A DNA stretch of 64,000 nt from an uncultured Cycloclasticus sp. (lineage in GTDB: Bacteria; Pseudomonadota; Gammaproteobacteria; Methylococcales; Cycloclasticaceae): NCBI GenBank assembly GCA_913060865.1, contig CAJXTU010000012.1, positions 1 to 64,000 on the forward strand, in the 5' to 3' direction. The notes beneath the pieces were generated by a model. The model had not been told where the DNA came from. It saw only the letters and a list, made by a program, of their open reading frames with translations, and did no database searches. A program made the position numbers and the translations under genes. Within the stretch, counting starts at the first letter, position 1. Every line of letters starts with the position of its first letter. Below are positions 27,076 to 38,170 of the stretch, in pieces.

Positions 27076-27140
27076 TATTTAGTGTACATATATGGAGCAT
27101 ATGTCCATGTACTGTCATATTAAGGGCCAAACATGGAACG

Positions 27141-28331
27141 CTACAGTGATGATAAGCCTCTATCTAAATCCGCTGTTATATCTGCAACATTTTCTAAGCC
27201 AACACCGAGGCGTAATAACGAATCTGTAATACCTGCTTTGCTTCGCTCTTCTTCGGTTAGTCGTCCGTGTGTGGTGGTGGATGGGTGAGTGATCATGCTT
27301 TTAACATCGCCTAAATTGGCGGTTATGGAGATCATTTGAGTGGCGTCGACGACTTTCCAAGCGTTTTCTTTGCCACCTTTTACTTCAAAGCTGACAATGC
27401 CGCCAAAACCGGTTTGCTGTTGCTTGGCCAGTTCGTGCTGGGGGTGGCTGGGTAGGCCTGTGTAGTAGACTTTTTCTACCATGGGTTGTTGCTCTAACCA
27501 TTGCGCGACGATAAGTGCATTGGAACAATGTTTTTCCATCCGTAGCGATAAGGTTTCTAAGCCTTTATGAAATACCCATGCATTGAATGGGCTCATGGTG
27601 TGCCCTGCTGTACGTAAGATGGGGTATATTTTTTCTTCTATTAGCGCATTATTACCGACCACTGCCCCACCAATACATCGGCCTTGACCATCTATATATT
27701 TGGTAGCTGAATGAACAACTAAGTCTGCGCCTAAGCTGAGTGGTTTTTGCAAAGCAGGTGTGCAATAAACATTATCAACAATCACTAAAGCATCATTTGC
27801 ATGCGCTAATTCAGCCAGTTTTTTAATGTCTGCCACGTTGCCGAGTGGGTTGGACGGTGTTTCTAAAAATAGGAACCTTGTGTTGGGTTTTATCGCTGCT
27901 GACCATGCGTTGATATCGTCTAAATCAACGAAGGTGGTTTCTACTGCAAATTTTTGCATGATGTTTTTGAACATCAAGGCGGTGTTGCCAAAGACACTGC
28001 GCGAACAGATAACGTGGTCACCAGCACTCAATAAGCCAAGGCAAACAACATTAATAGCGGCCATGCCGGATGATGTTGCCATAGCGCGTTCTGCGCCTTC
28101 CATAACGGCTAGGCGTTGTTCGAATGCTCTGACCGTTGGGTTGGTAAAACGCGAATAAATATTGCCTTCGGACTTTCCTGAAAATCGCTCGAAGGCATCT
28201 TGGGCGCTTTCAAATACATAGCTTGACGTTGGAAAAATGGCATCACTGTGCTCATTTTCTGGTGTTCTATGTTGGCCGGCTCTAATGCCTTGCGTTTCTA
28301 TGGAGTAGTCTTGCCAATCGATATCTGACAT
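27141..28331 (-). CDS. metZ: O-succinylhomoserine sulfhydrylase MetZ
   Basis: A PLP enzyme making homocysteine directly from O-succinylhomoserine and sulfide. It has 396 residues of the Cys/Met-metabolism PLP family. Motifs: YSRFTNPTVRAFEQRL near residues 59-74, SSGMAAI for cofactor phosphate, LFLETPSNPLG and the Schiff-base lysine in HSATKYIDGQGR. A location directly after purF is the classical metZ position in Pseudomonas and relatives, which favours MetZ over MetB. It is the last gene of the long minus-strand run. Confidence 0.92.
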   Translation of the reverse strand: MSDIDWQDYSIETQGIRAGQHRTPENEHSDAIFPTSSYVFESAQDAFERFSGKSEGNIYSRFTNPTVRAFEQRLAVMEGAERAMATSSGMAAINVVCLGLLSAGDHVICSRSVFGNTALMFKNIMQKFAVETTFVDLDDINAWSAAIKPNTRFLFLETPSNPLGNVADIKKLAELAHANDALVIVDNVYCTPALQKPLSLGADLVVHSATKYIDGQGRCIGGAVVGNNALIEEKIYPILRTAGHTMSPFNAWVFHKGLETLSLRMEKHCSNALIVAQWLEQQPMVEKVYYTGLPSHPQHELAKQQQTGFGGIVSFEVKGGKENAWKVVDATQMISITANLGDVKSMITHPSTTTHGRLTEEERSKAGITDSLLRLGVGLENVADITADLDRGLSSL

Positions 28332-28348
28332 AGGAGGACCTATTAAAA

Positions 28349-29857
28349 TTAGTGAGTATTATGTAGTTCGATCACGCTGGGATCTAAATCATTAACAGCT
28401 TTTTGCTCATCCGATCGACTCAAACCTTGTTCTCTAAGATACTGATCACTAACTGTTCCTGTAACATATTTCTGATTAAAACATGCAGCATCAAAATCGA
28501 CAATTTCTGGGTTACGCTTTCTGACCGATTCAAATAAATCATCTAATTCCTGATATATCAACCAGTCGGCACCTATGGCTTGTTGTACTTCTTCGCTAGT
28601 TCTATCATGGGCGACTAGTTCTTCAACGGCTGGCATATCTATACCGTATACATTCGGGTAACGCACTGCGGGTGCTGCTGACGCGAAATATACATTTTTA
28701 GCACCTGCTTCTCTGGCCAATTTAATAATTTGACCAGATGTTGTTCCTCTTACAATTGAATCGTCTACCAGGAGAACATTTTTGCCTTTAAACTCTAGGT
28801 CAATGGCGTTGAGTTTGCGCCTAACCGATTTTTTGCGTTCTTGCTGACCCGGCATAATGAAAGTACGGCCGATATAGCGATTTTTGATAAACCCTTCTCT
28901 GTATTTAACATCTAGCATATTGGCCAGTTGCAATGCAGATGTTCGACTGGTGTCAGGGATCGGTATAACAACATCAATATCGTGATCAGGTCTAATTCGC
29001 ATGATTTTTTCAGCTAATTTTTCACCCATTCGTAAGCGTGATTTATAGACGGACACATTATCTATAATGGAGTCGGGGCGCGCTAAGTAGACGTATTCAA
29101 ATATACAGGGTGTTAAACGAGGGTTCTCGGCGCACTGTTTAGTATGTATAACGCCGCCTTTTTTAATGAAAATAGCTTCGCCAGGTGCAATATCTCGACG
29201 TAATTTAAAGCCCAAGGTATCCATAGCAACTGACTCAGAGGCGATCATGTAGTCACTCCCTTCATCTGTTTCACGAACACCGAAGCAGATAGGACGAATA
29301 CCATTTGGGTCACGGAAACCAACAACACCAAATCCAGTAATCATCGCAACCACTGCATAAGCCCCTTCACAGCGTTTATGTACGGCTTCAACGGCTTTGA
29401 AAACATCTTTTTCGTTAAGCTTTAATTTACCTAAATGTTGTAATTCATGAGCAAATACATTCAATAAAATCTCTGAATCGGAGTTCGTATTGATATGTCG
29501 TTGGTCTTCAATAAAAAGTTCTTTTTTAAGCTTGGCCGCATTAGTTAAATTGCCGTTATGTGCCAATGTAATACCAAATGGTGAGTTGACATAAAAAGGC
29601 TGTGCTTCGGCTGAACTTGAACAACCAGCTGTTGGATAACGCACATGCCCGATGCCCATATTTCCTTTAAGTTCAAGCATGTGACTGGTTCTAAAAACGT
29701 CACGCACCAAACCATTAGCCTTTCGAAGGTGTAGTTGGCTACCATGACAAGTGACAATACCGGCAGCATCTTGGCCACGGTGTTGCAAAACCGTTAACGC
29801 TTCGTACAATTCTTGATTAACGCTCTGATGGGAAACGATACCCGTAATTCCACACAT
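28349..29857 (-). CDS. purF: Amidophosphoribosyltransferase
   Basis: PurF catalyses the first committed step of purine synthesis, PRPP + Gln to phosphoribosylamine. The 502-residue protein begins MCGITGIV, so Cys2 becomes the N-terminal nucleophile of the glutaminase domain after Met removal. The C-terminal half carries the PRPP-binding motif [15 protein letters not shown]. It lies between cvpA and metZ with short gaps (25 and 17 bp). Confidence 0.97.
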   Translation of the reverse strand: MCGITGIVSHQSVNQELYEALTVLQHRGQDAAGIVTCHGSQLHLRKANGLVRDVFRTSHMLELKGNMGIGHVRYPTAGCSSSAEAQPFYVNSPFGITLAHNGNLTNAAKLKKELFIEDQRHINTNSDSEILLNVFAHELQHLGKLKLNEKDVFKAVEAVHKRCEGAYAVVAMITGFGVVGFRDPNGIRPICFGVRETDEGSDYMIASESVAMDTLGFKLRRDIAPGEAIFIKKGGVIHTKQCAENPRLTPCIFEYVYLARPDSIIDNVSVYKSRLRMGEKLAEKIMRIRPDHDIDVVIPIPDTSRTSALQLANMLDVKYREGFIKNRYIGRTFIMPGQQERKKSVRRKLNAIDLEFKGKNVLLVDDSIVRGTTSGQIIKLAREAGAKNVYFASAAPAVRYPNVYGIDMPAVEELVAHDRTSEEVQQAIGADWLIYQELDDLFESVRKRNPEIVDFDAACFNQKYVTGTVSDQYLREQGLSRSDEQKAVNDLDPSVIELHNTH

Positions 29858-29882
29858 ATTTAATTCTGCCTTTTAATGAAAC

Positions 29883-30395
29883 TTAATATGAAAAATACCC
29901 GCTAACACCTTCTGGTATTTGCTCTCTTAACCAAATAGATAATTCTTGAAATGGTCCAATCAATGTTGATTCTACCCACCATGGATCTTGGGGTAATGGT
30001 GTTAATCCTGCCAATAATATTAAGACGGCCATAACAACGATTCCTCGCGCTATACCAAATAAAAAACCTGCGAACCTGTCGGTCCCTGTCAAGCCTGTTT
30101 TATCTACAATTTGACTGATTAAGTAGGACAACATAGCGCCTAACATCAACGTTAATAGTAACAAAATAACAAATGCCGCCGCGATTCTCACCGAGGGCAC
30201 GTCTATGTAATCAATTAAATAAATTGAAAAAGGCTGGCAAAACCTAATACCAACAATAATGGAAACAATCCAAGTGCCTAATGAAAAAGCTTCCTTGACT
30301 AAGCCTCTAAATAAGCCAATGAGTGCAGAAATAAAGATAATGCCGAGAATGACATAATCAATCCAAATTAAATTATTTAAAACGTTGGTAGACAC
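29883..30395 (-). CDS. cvpA: CvpA family inner-membrane protein
   Basis: A 170-residue protein with four predicted membrane segments (YVILGIIFISALIGLFRG, a segment near residue 35, FVILLLLTLMLGAMLSYLI, GIVVMAVLILLAGL). It matches the CvpA family named for colicin V production. It sits immediately upstream of purF, as in E. coli. The cellular role is not firmly known; purF-linked polar effects explain the original phenotype. Confidence 0.92.
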   Translation of the reverse strand: MSTNVLNNLIWIDYVILGIIFISALIGLFRGLVKEAFSLGTWIVSIIVGIRFCQPFSIYLIDYIDVPSVRIAAAFVILLLLTLMLGAMLSYLISQIVDKTGLTGTDRFAGFLFGIARGIVVMAVLILLAGLTPLPQDPWWVESTLIGPFQELSIWLREQIPEGVSGYFSY

Positions 30396-30403
30396 TGTTC
30401 AGC

Positions 30404-30928
30404 CTATGGGTATTGAACAACAATGGCTTTAGGAAGGCTCTGCTCCTTTTGAAGCTTTGTATTAATAACCTCGGCCTTCTCCTTGCTTAGTTCAGGCCCT
30501 ACTCTTACCCGAAATATATCACCACTTTTAATAGAGGACTGTTCCACAAAGGCTGTAAATCCTGCTGCCTTAAGTTTGCTTGCTAGAGCATTTGCGTTTT
30601 TTGAATCTGAAAAACTACCCACTTGAACGACCCATGCAGAAATACCTTCTACCGTTTTTGTTTGAGGTGGCTCTGGAATAGTTGGTTTAGATAGTTCGGT
30701 GATTTTAACGCCGGATTCTTTAGAAATAGAAACTGTTGCCAAAACCTCGTCTTCTTGCTCTGCTAAGGTGGGAATAATAGACTCAGGTACCTTTGGTGCC
30801 TCTGGAATTTCTATCGTAATGATGTCTGTGTTAGTCGGCTTGTGGCCTATTAACATGGGTACAAAAATAACAGCCAATGAAATAAGAATAACGGCGCCAA
30901 TTAAACGGTGTTTTAGAGGTTGTTCCAT
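30404..30928 (-). CDS. SPOR-domain protein (DedD-like)
   Basis: A 174-residue protein. An N-terminal membrane helix spans about 10-27 (LIGAVILISLAVIFVPML), followed by a proline-rich periplasmic linker and a C-terminal SPOR domain from about residue 97 (AWVVQVGSFSDSKNANALAS in part). SPOR domains bind denuded septal peptidoglycan, so a cell-division role is likely. Position between folC and cvpA matches dedD in E. coli. Confidence 0.9.
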   Translation of the reverse strand: MEQPLKHRLIGAVILISLAVIFVPMLIGHKPTNTDIITIEIPEAPKVPESIIPTLAEQEDEVLATVSISKESGVKITELSKPTIPEPPQTKTVEGISAWVVQVGSFSDSKNANALASKLKAAGFTAFVEQSSIKSGDIFRVRVGPELSKEKAEVINTKLQKEQSLPKAIVVQYP

Positions 30929-30967
30929 AAGAATTAACAGACTGTAATTGAGGAATGTTTGAGCGCA

Positions 30968-32242
30968 TTATAACGCTTCTAAACAAGCTTCTACCACATA
31001 AAAAGAGCCGAAACATATAACTAAATCATCCTTGTTTAACGTACGCCTAACATCCTGTAAAGCTAACTGAGTTGAATTATATTTCAAACAGTGTTGCGAG
31101 CAATCATTCACCAAGTAACGGTACAAATCTTTAGCAGGTAGAGATCGAGCCGAATCTAACGGTGCAATATGCCATTGATCTATTAGCCCAATAAACGGCT
31201 TAACTACGTCGCTTAACTGCTTATCCGCTAGAATAGAAAACACTGCATGAATGCGCCCTTTAACTTCCCTGCTCTTAAGAAATTGCGCTAATACCTCAGC
31301 AGATTCGGCATTATGAGCCACATCTAGAAAAATATCGGGCGCTGAGCTGATTTGCTGTAATCGACCTGATAACGTTGTATGTTGAAGGCCAAATTCGATG
31401 CTTTCTTTGTTAATGGGTATCGCAGCTTGAATGCTGGCTAACAAACTAATGACTGCGCTAGCATTTTGTATTTGGTGGTTACCTTGTAATACAGGCAGTG
31501 GATAACGGCCGACTAACGAATGATTAGCCTTTAAACACCAACTATTATCTTTAACCTTAAAATTAAAATCTCTACCCGCTAGTGTTAGTTGCGTACCTAA
31601 GCTGTTTGCGTATTCAATCAAACTAGCAGGAACCGTTGCGTCACCACAAACGGCCACTTGCTTAGCTCTGAAGATGCCTGCTTTTTCCAACGCAATTTGC
31701 TTACGATCATCGCCTAACCAATCAATATGATCGATGGATATACTGGTAATTAGTGCTGCATCAGCGTCAACTATATTCACCGCATCAAGGCGCCCGCCTA
31801 GCCCTACCTCAAGAATTTGTATAGCGACTTTTTGATGCTTAAAAATATCTAAGGCAGCCAGTGTACCAAATTCAAAATAGCTTAAACTGGTGGCTTCTCT
31901 TGCCTTATCTATTTTAGAAAAAGATGCTGTTAATAATGAATCTAGGACCGGTTTCCCGTTGACCCTAACACGTTCATTATAATGCCTTAAATGTGGCGTA
32001 CTGTAGACACCTACTTGATAGCCGGCAGCAATAAAAACCGCTTCAAGCATGGCAACACAAGAACCTTTCCCATTAGTCCCTGCTACAGTAATCGTATAGA
32101 TAGGATTCCCAGGTTCTGAGTTTAAGGCATTATAGACAGTTGCTACACGCTTTAAACCAAGGTCAATTTCCTTAACATGACCTTGCTCCTGCCAAGTTAG
32201 CCAATCATTAAGTGAAGATAACGCCGATAAGCCTGATGCCAC
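30968..32242 (-). CDS. folC: Dihydrofolate synthase/folylpolyglutamate synthase
   Basis: A 424-residue Mur-ligase-like enzyme that adds glutamate to dihydropteroate and to folates. Motifs: the P-loop VAGTNGKGSCVAMLEAV (about 50-66), YFEFGTLAALDIF, LGGRLDAVN and the His-containing DVAHNAES of the C-terminal domain. It is 11 bp downstream of accD and shares that transcript. Confidence 0.95.
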   Translation of the reverse strand: MASGLSALSSLNDWLTWQEQGHVKEIDLGLKRVATVYNALNSEPGNPIYTITVAGTNGKGSCVAMLEAVFIAAGYQVGVYSTPHLRHYNERVRVNGKPVLDSLLTASFSKIDKAREATSLSYFEFGTLAALDIFKHQKVAIQILEVGLGGRLDAVNIVDADAALITSISIDHIDWLGDDRKQIALEKAGIFRAKQVAVCGDATVPASLIEYANSLGTQLTLAGRDFNFKVKDNSWCLKANHSLVGRYPLPVLQGNHQIQNASAVISLLASIQAAIPINKESIEFGLQHTTLSGRLQQISSAPDIFLDVAHNAESAEVLAQFLKSREVKGRIHAVFSILADKQLSDVVKPFIGLIDQWHIAPLDSARSLPAKDLYRYLVNDCSQHCLKYNSTQLALQDVRRTLNKDDLVICFGSFYVVEACLEAL

Positions 32243-32253
32243 ACTAATACTTA

Positions 32254-33171
32254 TTACTGCTCTTCAATAATGTCTGGCACTAATTCAGCAACTGGCACAT
32301 CTATACTTTCTAATGAATGATGCCCCGCATGTAATAAAGAAAGAATTTCCGTGATCGTTGTGCGTAGTTCTCTACGGTCAATAATCATATCTATTGCGCC
32401 ATGTTCTAGTAGGAATTCACTACGCTGGAAGCCTTCTGGTAGCTTTTCGCTTACTGTCTGCTCAATAACTCGTTGCCCAGCAAAACCAACTAATGCGTTA
32501 GGCTCTGCAATATGTACATCACCCAGCATGGCTAAACTAGCGGATACGCCTCCCATCGTTGGGTCCGTTAACACAGATATAAATGGAATTTTTTTGTCCG
32601 CTAATTTCGCCAAGGCAGCACTGGTTTTTGCCATTTGAAATAGAGAAAACAAAGATTCCTGCATTCGCGCACCACCACTAGCGGAAAAACAGACCAATGG
32701 AATATTTGATTCTATCGATTGATTAACGGCGCGCACAAATCGCTCACCAACAACGGAGCCCATAGACCCACCCATAAACGAGAAGTCAAATGCGGCGGCA
32801 ACAAGCTCCATCTCCAGAACGGTCCCTTTCATAACGATTAGGGCATCTGTTTCACCGGTAGCTTTAACAGCAGCGGCATGACGATCTTTATATTTTTTGC
32901 TGTCTTTAAATTTAAGCGGGTCTAGTGACCTGACTTTTTCGCCAATTTCTTGCCTTCCAACTTCATCTAAAAATGAATCCAACCGAGCGCGCCCACTTAA
33001 ACGCTGATGATGATCACACTTTGGACACACATGTAAATTACTAACTAAATCTGTTTTATAAAGAACGCTTTGGCAGCTATCGCATTTACACCATAAGCCT
33101 TCTGGAACAGAGCCCTTTTTCTTGCCACTGAGTTGTATGCCAGACGGTATTAATTTTTCAAACCAGCTCAT
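32254..33171 (-). CDS. accD: Acetyl-CoA carboxylase carboxyltransferase subunit beta
   Basis: AccD with AccA transfers carboxyl from biotin to acetyl-CoA, giving malonyl-CoA for fatty-acid synthesis. The 305-residue protein shows the N-terminal four-cysteine zinc ribbon ([13 protein letters not shown] and [10 protein letters not shown]) and the crotonase-like carboxyltransferase core ([19 protein letters not shown] in part, [12 protein letters not shown]). It lies 19 bp after trpA. Confidence 0.97.
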   Translation of the reverse strand: MSWFEKLIPSGIQLSGKKKGSVPEGLWCKCDSCQSVLYKTDLVSNLHVCPKCDHHQRLSGRARLDSFLDEVGRQEIGEKVRSLDPLKFKDSKKYKDRHAAAVKATGETDALIVMKGTVLEMELVAAAFDFSFMGGSMGSVVGERFVRAVNQSIESNIPLVCFSASGGARMQESLFSLFQMAKTSAALAKLADKKIPFISVLTDPTMGGVSASLAMLGDVHIAEPNALVGFAGQRVIEQTVSEKLPEGFQRSEFLLEHGAIDMIIDRRELRTTITEILSLLHAGHHSLESIDVPVAELVPDIIEEQ

Positions 33172-33190
33172 AAAATCACCTAACCTTTAA

Positions 33191-34003
33191 TTATTGTGTG
33201 ACAGCGTCCATCGCTGTTCGCATTTCACTTAATAAACCAGCAATGGCTTCTTGCCCTTGCGCTTCATTATCTGAGTGATCTGTAATACAGTTTATTAGGG
33301 CACTGCCTACCACTACAGCATCGCCTATTTTAGCAATATTCGCGGCAATATCAGCATTTTTAACGCCAAAACCAATCGCGATAGGTAAAGGTGTCAGCCC
33401 TTTAATTTCTTGTATTTTGGTTTCAATATCATCTAACTCCAAATGTCCGGCTCCTGTCACCCCTTTCAGCGACACATAATAGATATAACCTTTTGCAACA
33501 GCAGACACCTTTTTTATACGGCTTTCATTACTAGTTGGGGATAATAAGAAAATAGGCGCTATACCATGTTGATCATACGCGGCTATTAAGTCAGCGCTTT
33601 CCTCGGGTGGAATATCAACGGTCAACACACCATCAACGCCTGCCTGTGCGGCTGTACTCGCAAACGTTTCATAGCCCATAAATTCAATAGGGTTTAAATA
33701 GCCCATTAAAATAACAGGGGTTATTTGATCAGTTTCTCTAAACGCACGAACAATTTCAATCACGCCTTTTAAAGACATCCCATTTGCTAACGCTCTTTCA
33801 CTGGCTTGTTGAATAACAGGGCCATCGGCCATCGGGTCTGAAAAAGGCACGCCTAATTCTATAATGCTCGCACCCGCTTTGACCATGTCATGCATACAAC
33901 TAAGGGTGAAATCGGCGTTTGGGTCTCCTGCCGTGATAAAAGGAACCAAGGCTTTTTGTTTTGATTCTTTTAGTGCTTTAAAGCACTTATCTAAACGACT
34001 CAC
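33191..34003 (-). CDS. trpA: Tryptophan synthase alpha subunit
   Basis: TrpA cleaves indole-3-glycerol phosphate to indole, passed to TrpB. The protein has 270 residues. Visible motifs are [11 protein letters not shown], the catalytic-Glu segment [18 protein letters not shown], and [14 protein letters not shown] with the second catalytic acid. Its ATG overlaps the trpB stop by 4 bp, implying coupled translation of the two subunits. Confidence 0.97.
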   Translation of the reverse strand: MSRLDKCFKALKESKQKALVPFITAGDPNADFTLSCMHDMVKAGASIIELGVPFSDPMADGPVIQQASERALANGMSLKGVIEIVRAFRETDQITPVILMGYLNPIEFMGYETFASTAAQAGVDGVLTVDIPPEESADLIAAYDQHGIAPIFLLSPTSNESRIKKVSAVAKGYIYYVSLKGVTGAGHLELDDIETKIQEIKGLTPLPIAIGFGVKNADIAANIAKIGDAVVVGSALINCITDHSDNEAQGQEAIAGLLSEMRTAMDAVTQ

Positions 34004-35232
34004 AGCTCAATCCCCTCTAATTTTGCAATGGTAAATATATCTTTATCCCCTCGACCGGATAAGCACACCAAGATTGTTTCATCCTTGTTCATTGTTTTTG
34101 CTAATTTAGTTGCATAAGCGATTGCATGACTAGATTCTAACGCTGGAATAATGCCTTCTACTCGTGTTAGTTGATGAAATGCAGCAAGCGCCTCGTCATC
34201 ATTAATGTTTACATAGTCAGCACGACCAATATCCTTCAACCATGAATGTTCTGGGCCTACACCTGGGTAATCTAAGCCGGCAGAAATTGAGTGCGTTTCA
34301 ATAATTTCTCCATTTTCATCAGCCATTAAATACGTTCTGTTCCCATGCAAAACGCCTGGTTTTCCGGCGCATAATGGTGCTGAATGTTGCCCTGTTTCAA
34401 TGCCTAATCCTGCGGCTTCAACGCCATAAATAGAGACAGCCTCATCTTCAATAAATGGATGGAAAAGCCCAATTGCATTTGATCCGCCGCCAACACAAGC
34501 AACTAGTGCATCAGGTAAACGCCCTGTTTTAGCCATCATTTGCTCGCGAGATTCACGCCCAATAATAGTTTGAAAATCTCTTACCATCGCAGGGTATGGG
34601 TGAGGCCCTGCAACTGTACCGATAATGTAGTAAGTATTATCTATGTTAGTCACCCAGTCTCTAAGTGCTTCGTTTAGTGCATCTTTAAGTGTTTGAGAGC
34701 CGGATGTAACCGCCACTACTTTTGCACCTAATAGTTTCATACGATATACGTTTGGCGATTGGCGTTGTATATCTTCTGCGCCCATATAGATAACGCACTC
34801 AAGCCCAAGTCTTGCGGCCACTGTTGCAGTTGCAACGCCGTGTTGGCCAGCGCCGGTTTCTGCAATAATTCGCGTTTTACCCATGCGTTTTGCAAGTAGA
34901 GCTTGACCAATGGTATTGTTTATTTTGTGCGCGCCAGTATGGTTTAAATCTTCTCTTTTTAAGTAGATTTGAGCACCACCGGTTTCTTTACTTAAACGCG
35001 CTGCGTGATAAATAGGCGATGGGCGACCTACGTAATCATGTAAGTCAGCATCCAACTCGGCAAGAAATTCAGGGTCTTGCATATACTTAGCGTATGCCTC
35101 ATTGAGTTCTTCTATTGATTCCATCAATGTTTCACCGACAAAAAGACCGCCATAAGGACCAAAATGGCCGCGTTCGTCTGGTAAGTTGTAATCTGTCACT
35201 ACTGCTTGTTTTTTTTTGTCACTCGTTGGCAC
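34000..35232 (-). CDS. trpB: Tryptophan synthase beta subunit
   Basis: A PLP enzyme that condenses indole and serine to tryptophan. The protein has 410 residues. The cofactor lysine lies in [19 protein letters not shown], the phosphate-binding glycine loop in [11 protein letters not shown], and the substrate motif [12 protein letters not shown] is intact. The start overlaps the trpF end by 14 bp. Confidence 0.98.
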   Translation of the reverse strand: MPTSDKKKQAVVTDYNLPDERGHFGPYGGLFVGETLMESIEELNEAYAKYMQDPEFLAELDADLHDYVGRPSPIYHAARLSKETGGAQIYLKREDLNHTGAHKINNTIGQALLAKRMGKTRIIAETGAGQHGVATATVAARLGLECVIYMGAEDIQRQSPNVYRMKLLGAKVVAVTSGSQTLKDALNEALRDWVTNIDNTYYIIGTVAGPHPYPAMVRDFQTIIGRESREQMMAKTGRLPDALVACVGGGSNAIGLFHPFIEDEAVSIYGVEAAGLGIETGQHSAPLCAGKPGVLHGNRTYLMADENGEIIETHSISAGLDYPGVGPEHSWLKDIGRADYVNINDDEALAAFHQLTRVEGIIPALESSHAIAYATKLAKTMNKDETILVCLSGRGDKDIFTIAKLEGIEL

Positions 35233-35848
35233 GTTTTACCTCATGCATAAATTGTTTTATTAATAGGTGATCTTTTACACCCTTACTTTTTTCTACGCCG
35301 CTACTAACATCAACTCCATATACACCAGTATTTTGAACCGCGGCATAAACGTTTTGCGTATTAAGACCACCGGCCAATATAATGGGCAAGTTGCACTGTT
35401 TTGGTACTAGATTCCAATTGAACGTTTGCCCAGTACCGCCGTATTGCGCGCTGTCAAATGCATCAAGCAATAATCCAGATGCTGAACTATAAGTATCAGC
35501 AATATTATTTAAATTTGTTGTGTCACGCATTCTAATCGCTTTTAAATAAGGCTTGTTAAAAGATGTGCAGAAAGCCTCATCTTCATCACCATGGAACTGT
35601 AAAACATCAATCGACAGTTTATCTAAAGCTTCACTGACATAATTATGATCCGAATTAACAAATAACGCTACCTTGCTGATAAATGGGGGAATATTATTAA
35701 ATATAGCCTGAGCAGCTTGTACATTTAAAAAGCGTGGGCTTTTCTCATAAAAGACAAAACCCAAAGCATCAGCACCATAATGAATAGCCGCTAAGGCGTC
35801 GTCAAGTTGAGTAATCCCACAAATTTTTACACGTGTCCTTAAAGGCAT
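35219..35848 (-). CDS. trpF: Phosphoribosylanthranilate isomerase
   Basis: A 209-residue TIM-barrel enzyme of tryptophan synthesis. The catalytic Cys is in [12 protein letters not shown] (residues 8-19) and the catalytic Asp in [15 protein letters not shown]. The carboxy end [16 protein letters not shown] binds the phosphate. It overlaps truA by 10 bp and trpB by 14 bp, so the three genes are tightly coupled. Confidence 0.97.
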   Translation of the reverse strand: MPLRTRVKICGITQLDDALAAIHYGADALGFVFYEKSPRFLNVQAAQAIFNNIPPFISKVALFVNSDHNYVSEALDKLSIDVLQFHGDEDEAFCTSFNKPYLKAIRMRDTTNLNNIADTYSSASGLLLDAFDSAQYGGTGQTFNWNLVPKQCNLPIILAGGLNTQNVYAAVQNTGVYGVDVSSGVEKSKGVKDHLLIKQFMHEVKRANE

Positions 35849-36663
35849 ATCTGTTTGCTCGCTAAGTTTTTCTCTATTGCGTCACTAAACGGTGAGAAGG
35901 CATCCAGGTTATCTAAACCGTATTCTTTAGGGTAGTAAACGCCTTTGAAATATAAACCATTCGGTAAGGCAGTGATGCCAGCTTGTTTACGGTCTTTTGC
36001 CTGTAAAACTTGTTGAGCAAACTCTGGAGGTTTTTCGCCTGTTCCTATGGGTAATAACGTACCAACAATATTCCTTACCATGTGATGCAAAAAGGCATTC
36101 GCAATAATATCAATGATGATTTTATCATCGATACGTTTAATAACAATTGAATGCATATGCTTTATTGGGGATTTAGCCTGACAACCCTGCGCTCTATAGG
36201 AAGTGAAATCATGAACACCCAATAAATAATTAGCACCGTGCTGCATTAATTTTTCATCTAACGGGTTAAAAATGGTGGTGACATGATGCCGGCTTAATGC
36301 CGACTTGACCCAACGATTCAATATTTCATAACGGTAATAACGTGCCGCCGCAGAAAAACGCGCATGGAAGTTATCAGCTACCTGCTTTATCCAAATAATT
36401 CGAATATCATCGGGTAAGTTTGAATTCGTGCCAAGCACCCATTGATGCATTTCTCGGTGCTTATTTGTTTCAAAGTGCACCACTTGCTCAAAGGCATGTA
36501 CGCCAGCATCGGTTCGCCCAGCACAAACAACTGAAACAGGGCTAGTGGCTAGAATAGATAAAGCAACTTCAACTTTTTCCTGAACAGTCTCGTGGGTATT
36601 TTTTTGTCGTTGCCAACCATGATATCGGCTGCCATCATATTCAACGCCTAACGCAAACTTCAT
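35839..36663 (-). CDS. truA: tRNA pseudouridine synthase A (38-40)
   Basis: TruA makes pseudouridine at positions 38-40 of the tRNA anticodon arm. The protein has 274 residues, with the catalytic Asp in CAGRTDAGVHAFEQVVHF and the motifs YDGSRYHGWQRQ and FLHHMVRNIVGTL. It is the first of the truA-trpF pair; overlap with trpF is typical of Proteobacteria. Confidence 0.97.
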   Translation of the reverse strand: MKFALGVEYDGSRYHGWQRQKNTHETVQEKVEVALSILATSPVSVVCAGRTDAGVHAFEQVVHFETNKHREMHQWVLGTNSNLPDDIRIIWIKQVADNFHARFSAAARYYRYEILNRWVKSALSRHHVTTIFNPLDEKLMQHGANYLLGVHDFTSYRAQGCQAKSPIKHMHSIVIKRIDDKIIIDIIANAFLHHMVRNIVGTLLPIGTGEKPPEFAQQVLQAKDRKQAGITALPNGLYFKGVYYPKEYGLDNLDAFSPFSDAIEKNLASKQICL

Positions 36664-36676
36664 AATGCTATATCGC

Positions 36677-37417
36677 CTAACAAAGACGAGCGTTACGCAT
36701 CAATACTTTCATATCACGCACAGCAACATCTAAACCTGTCATCAGCGCCCTTGAAATAATTGAGTGCCCTATATTGAGCTCTATTATCTCTGGAATTTTA
36801 GCAATCGGTTCAACATTATGATAATGCAAACCATGCCCCGCGTTGACTTGCAAACCAAGACTGTTCGCGTAAGTCGCAGCAGCAACAATTCTGTTGTACT
36901 CAGCGTCTTGCTGCAAATCACTTTTTGCATCTGCATAACAGCCCGTATGCAGCTCTAACATGGTCGCACCGGCTTCTTTTACTGCATCAATTTGTTCTTT
37001 ATCGGGATCAATAAAGGGAGAAATTAAAATCCCAGCAGATGATAAGGATGAGCAAGCCTGCTGTAACCGTTCGAAATTTCCAGAAACATCCAAGCCACCT
37101 TCGGTCGTTAACTCTTCCCTCTTTTCTGGTACTAAACAACAAGAATGAGGTTTTACATGACAGGCAATATCAATCATTTCATTGGTAACAGCCAATTCTA
37201 GATTTAAACGTGTATGAATATTAGAGGCAATATCACGTACATCTTGGTCATTAATATGTCGTCTGTCTTCACGCAAATGGATAGTAATACCATCAGCACC
37301 TGCTCGCTCTGCAACAAAAGCGGCATCTAATGGGGAAGGATATTCTGTGCCACGTGCGTTTCTTAATGTGGCAACATGGTCGATATTTACGCCTAGAAGA
37401 ATAGTATTTTTGTGCAT
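36677..37417 (-). CDS. pdxJ: Pyridoxine 5'-phosphate synthase
   Basis: PdxJ closes the pyridine ring of vitamin B6 from 3-amino-1-phosphohydroxyacetone and deoxyxylulose phosphate. The protein has 246 residues. The catalytic segments [28 protein letters not shown] and [12 protein letters not shown] are intact. It lies between recO and truA, the usual recO-pdxJ pairing. Confidence 0.97.
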   Translation of the reverse strand: MHKNTILLGVNIDHVATLRNARGTEYPSPLDAAFVAERAGADGITIHLREDRRHINDQDVRDIASNIHTRLNLELAVTNEMIDIACHVKPHSCCLVPEKREELTTEGGLDVSGNFERLQQACSSLSSAGILISPFIDPDKEQIDAVKEAGATMLELHTGCYADAKSDLQQDAEYNRIVAAATYANSLGLQVNAGHGLHYHNVEPIAKIPEIIELNIGHSIISRALMTGLDVAVRDMKVLMRNARLC

Positions 37418-37435
37418 AATGAGAAGGTTAAAGAA

Positions 37436-38128
37436 TTAAATAAAAAGGTCACGACTTTTCAGTATTTTACCATCCAACTGATGATCAATTAACCTTCTCA
37501 TAAGTCGCTTTGCTTGTTTAAGTTCAATTTCGTCGGTTAACTTATTATTGTTCAGGTTAATTAACATACTACCAAACACAGCATCAGGGTGATGACTAGA
37601 CTCAGGCTTTGGCCCTTGCCCTGCATAGTAAATATAGTGTTGGTCTGGTTTAATTGGTGAATTACTTTCTATATCGTAATCCAGTTGAAGGCCGTAACCT
37701 ATCTGTTCAAATAATACTTTTTCAAACTGTCTTAGATGAGCTTCTAAATAAGTGCAAGATGATAATTTGATAATAATATCTTTGAATGCGTCAAATAAAA
37801 CTGGGTGAGGATCATGTTTCTGCAATAGATTCAATATCAATTCGTTCACATAAAACCCGCAATACAAAGATGAGCCTTGAAGTTGTTTAATATTTAAGCT
37901 TTCTTCAATACCTGTTAACGTTTTAAGCTCATTCTTGCCAACCCATGACAACGACAGCAAGCGAAAAGCTTGTAGTAATGAGCCGTGTTTTGAATTTTTT
38001 GCTTTCGAGCCTTTCGACAGAATTGAAATAATCCCGTCATTTTGGGTAAAAACCTGATGAATTAGGCTATTTTCTTTAAATGATTGGCTTTTTAGAATAA
38101 AGCCGAGTTGCTGATCAACTCGATTCAT
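37436..38128 (-). CDS. recO: DNA repair protein RecO
   Basis: RecO loads RecA on SSB-coated gaps with RecR. The 230-residue protein has an N-terminal OB fold (FILKSQSFKENSLIHQVFTQ in part, SILSKGSKAKNSK) and a helical C-terminal domain. No zinc-binding cysteines are seen, as in E. coli RecO. It follows era after 42 bp. Confidence 0.93.
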   Translation of the reverse strand: MNRVDQQLGFILKSQSFKENSLIHQVFTQNDGIISILSKGSKAKNSKHGSLLQAFRLLSLSWVGKNELKTLTGIEESLNIKQLQGSSLYCGFYVNELILNLLQKHDPHPVLFDAFKDIIIKLSSCTYLEAHLRQFEKVLFEQIGYGLQLDYDIESNSPIKPDQHYIYYAGQGPKPESSHHPDAVFGSMLINLNNNKLTDEIELKQAKRLMRRLIDHQLDGKILKSRDLFI

Positions 38129-38170
38129 ACAATTTATATTTAGTAAGCAGTCTTATTAACCGTCAATGGA

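Noticed and set aside
33191-35848. trpFBA inserted in the accD region as an unusual arrangement
   Set aside because: The order truA-trpF-trpB-trpA-accD-folC is known from Xanthomonas and betaproteobacteria, so it is ancestral and not novel.
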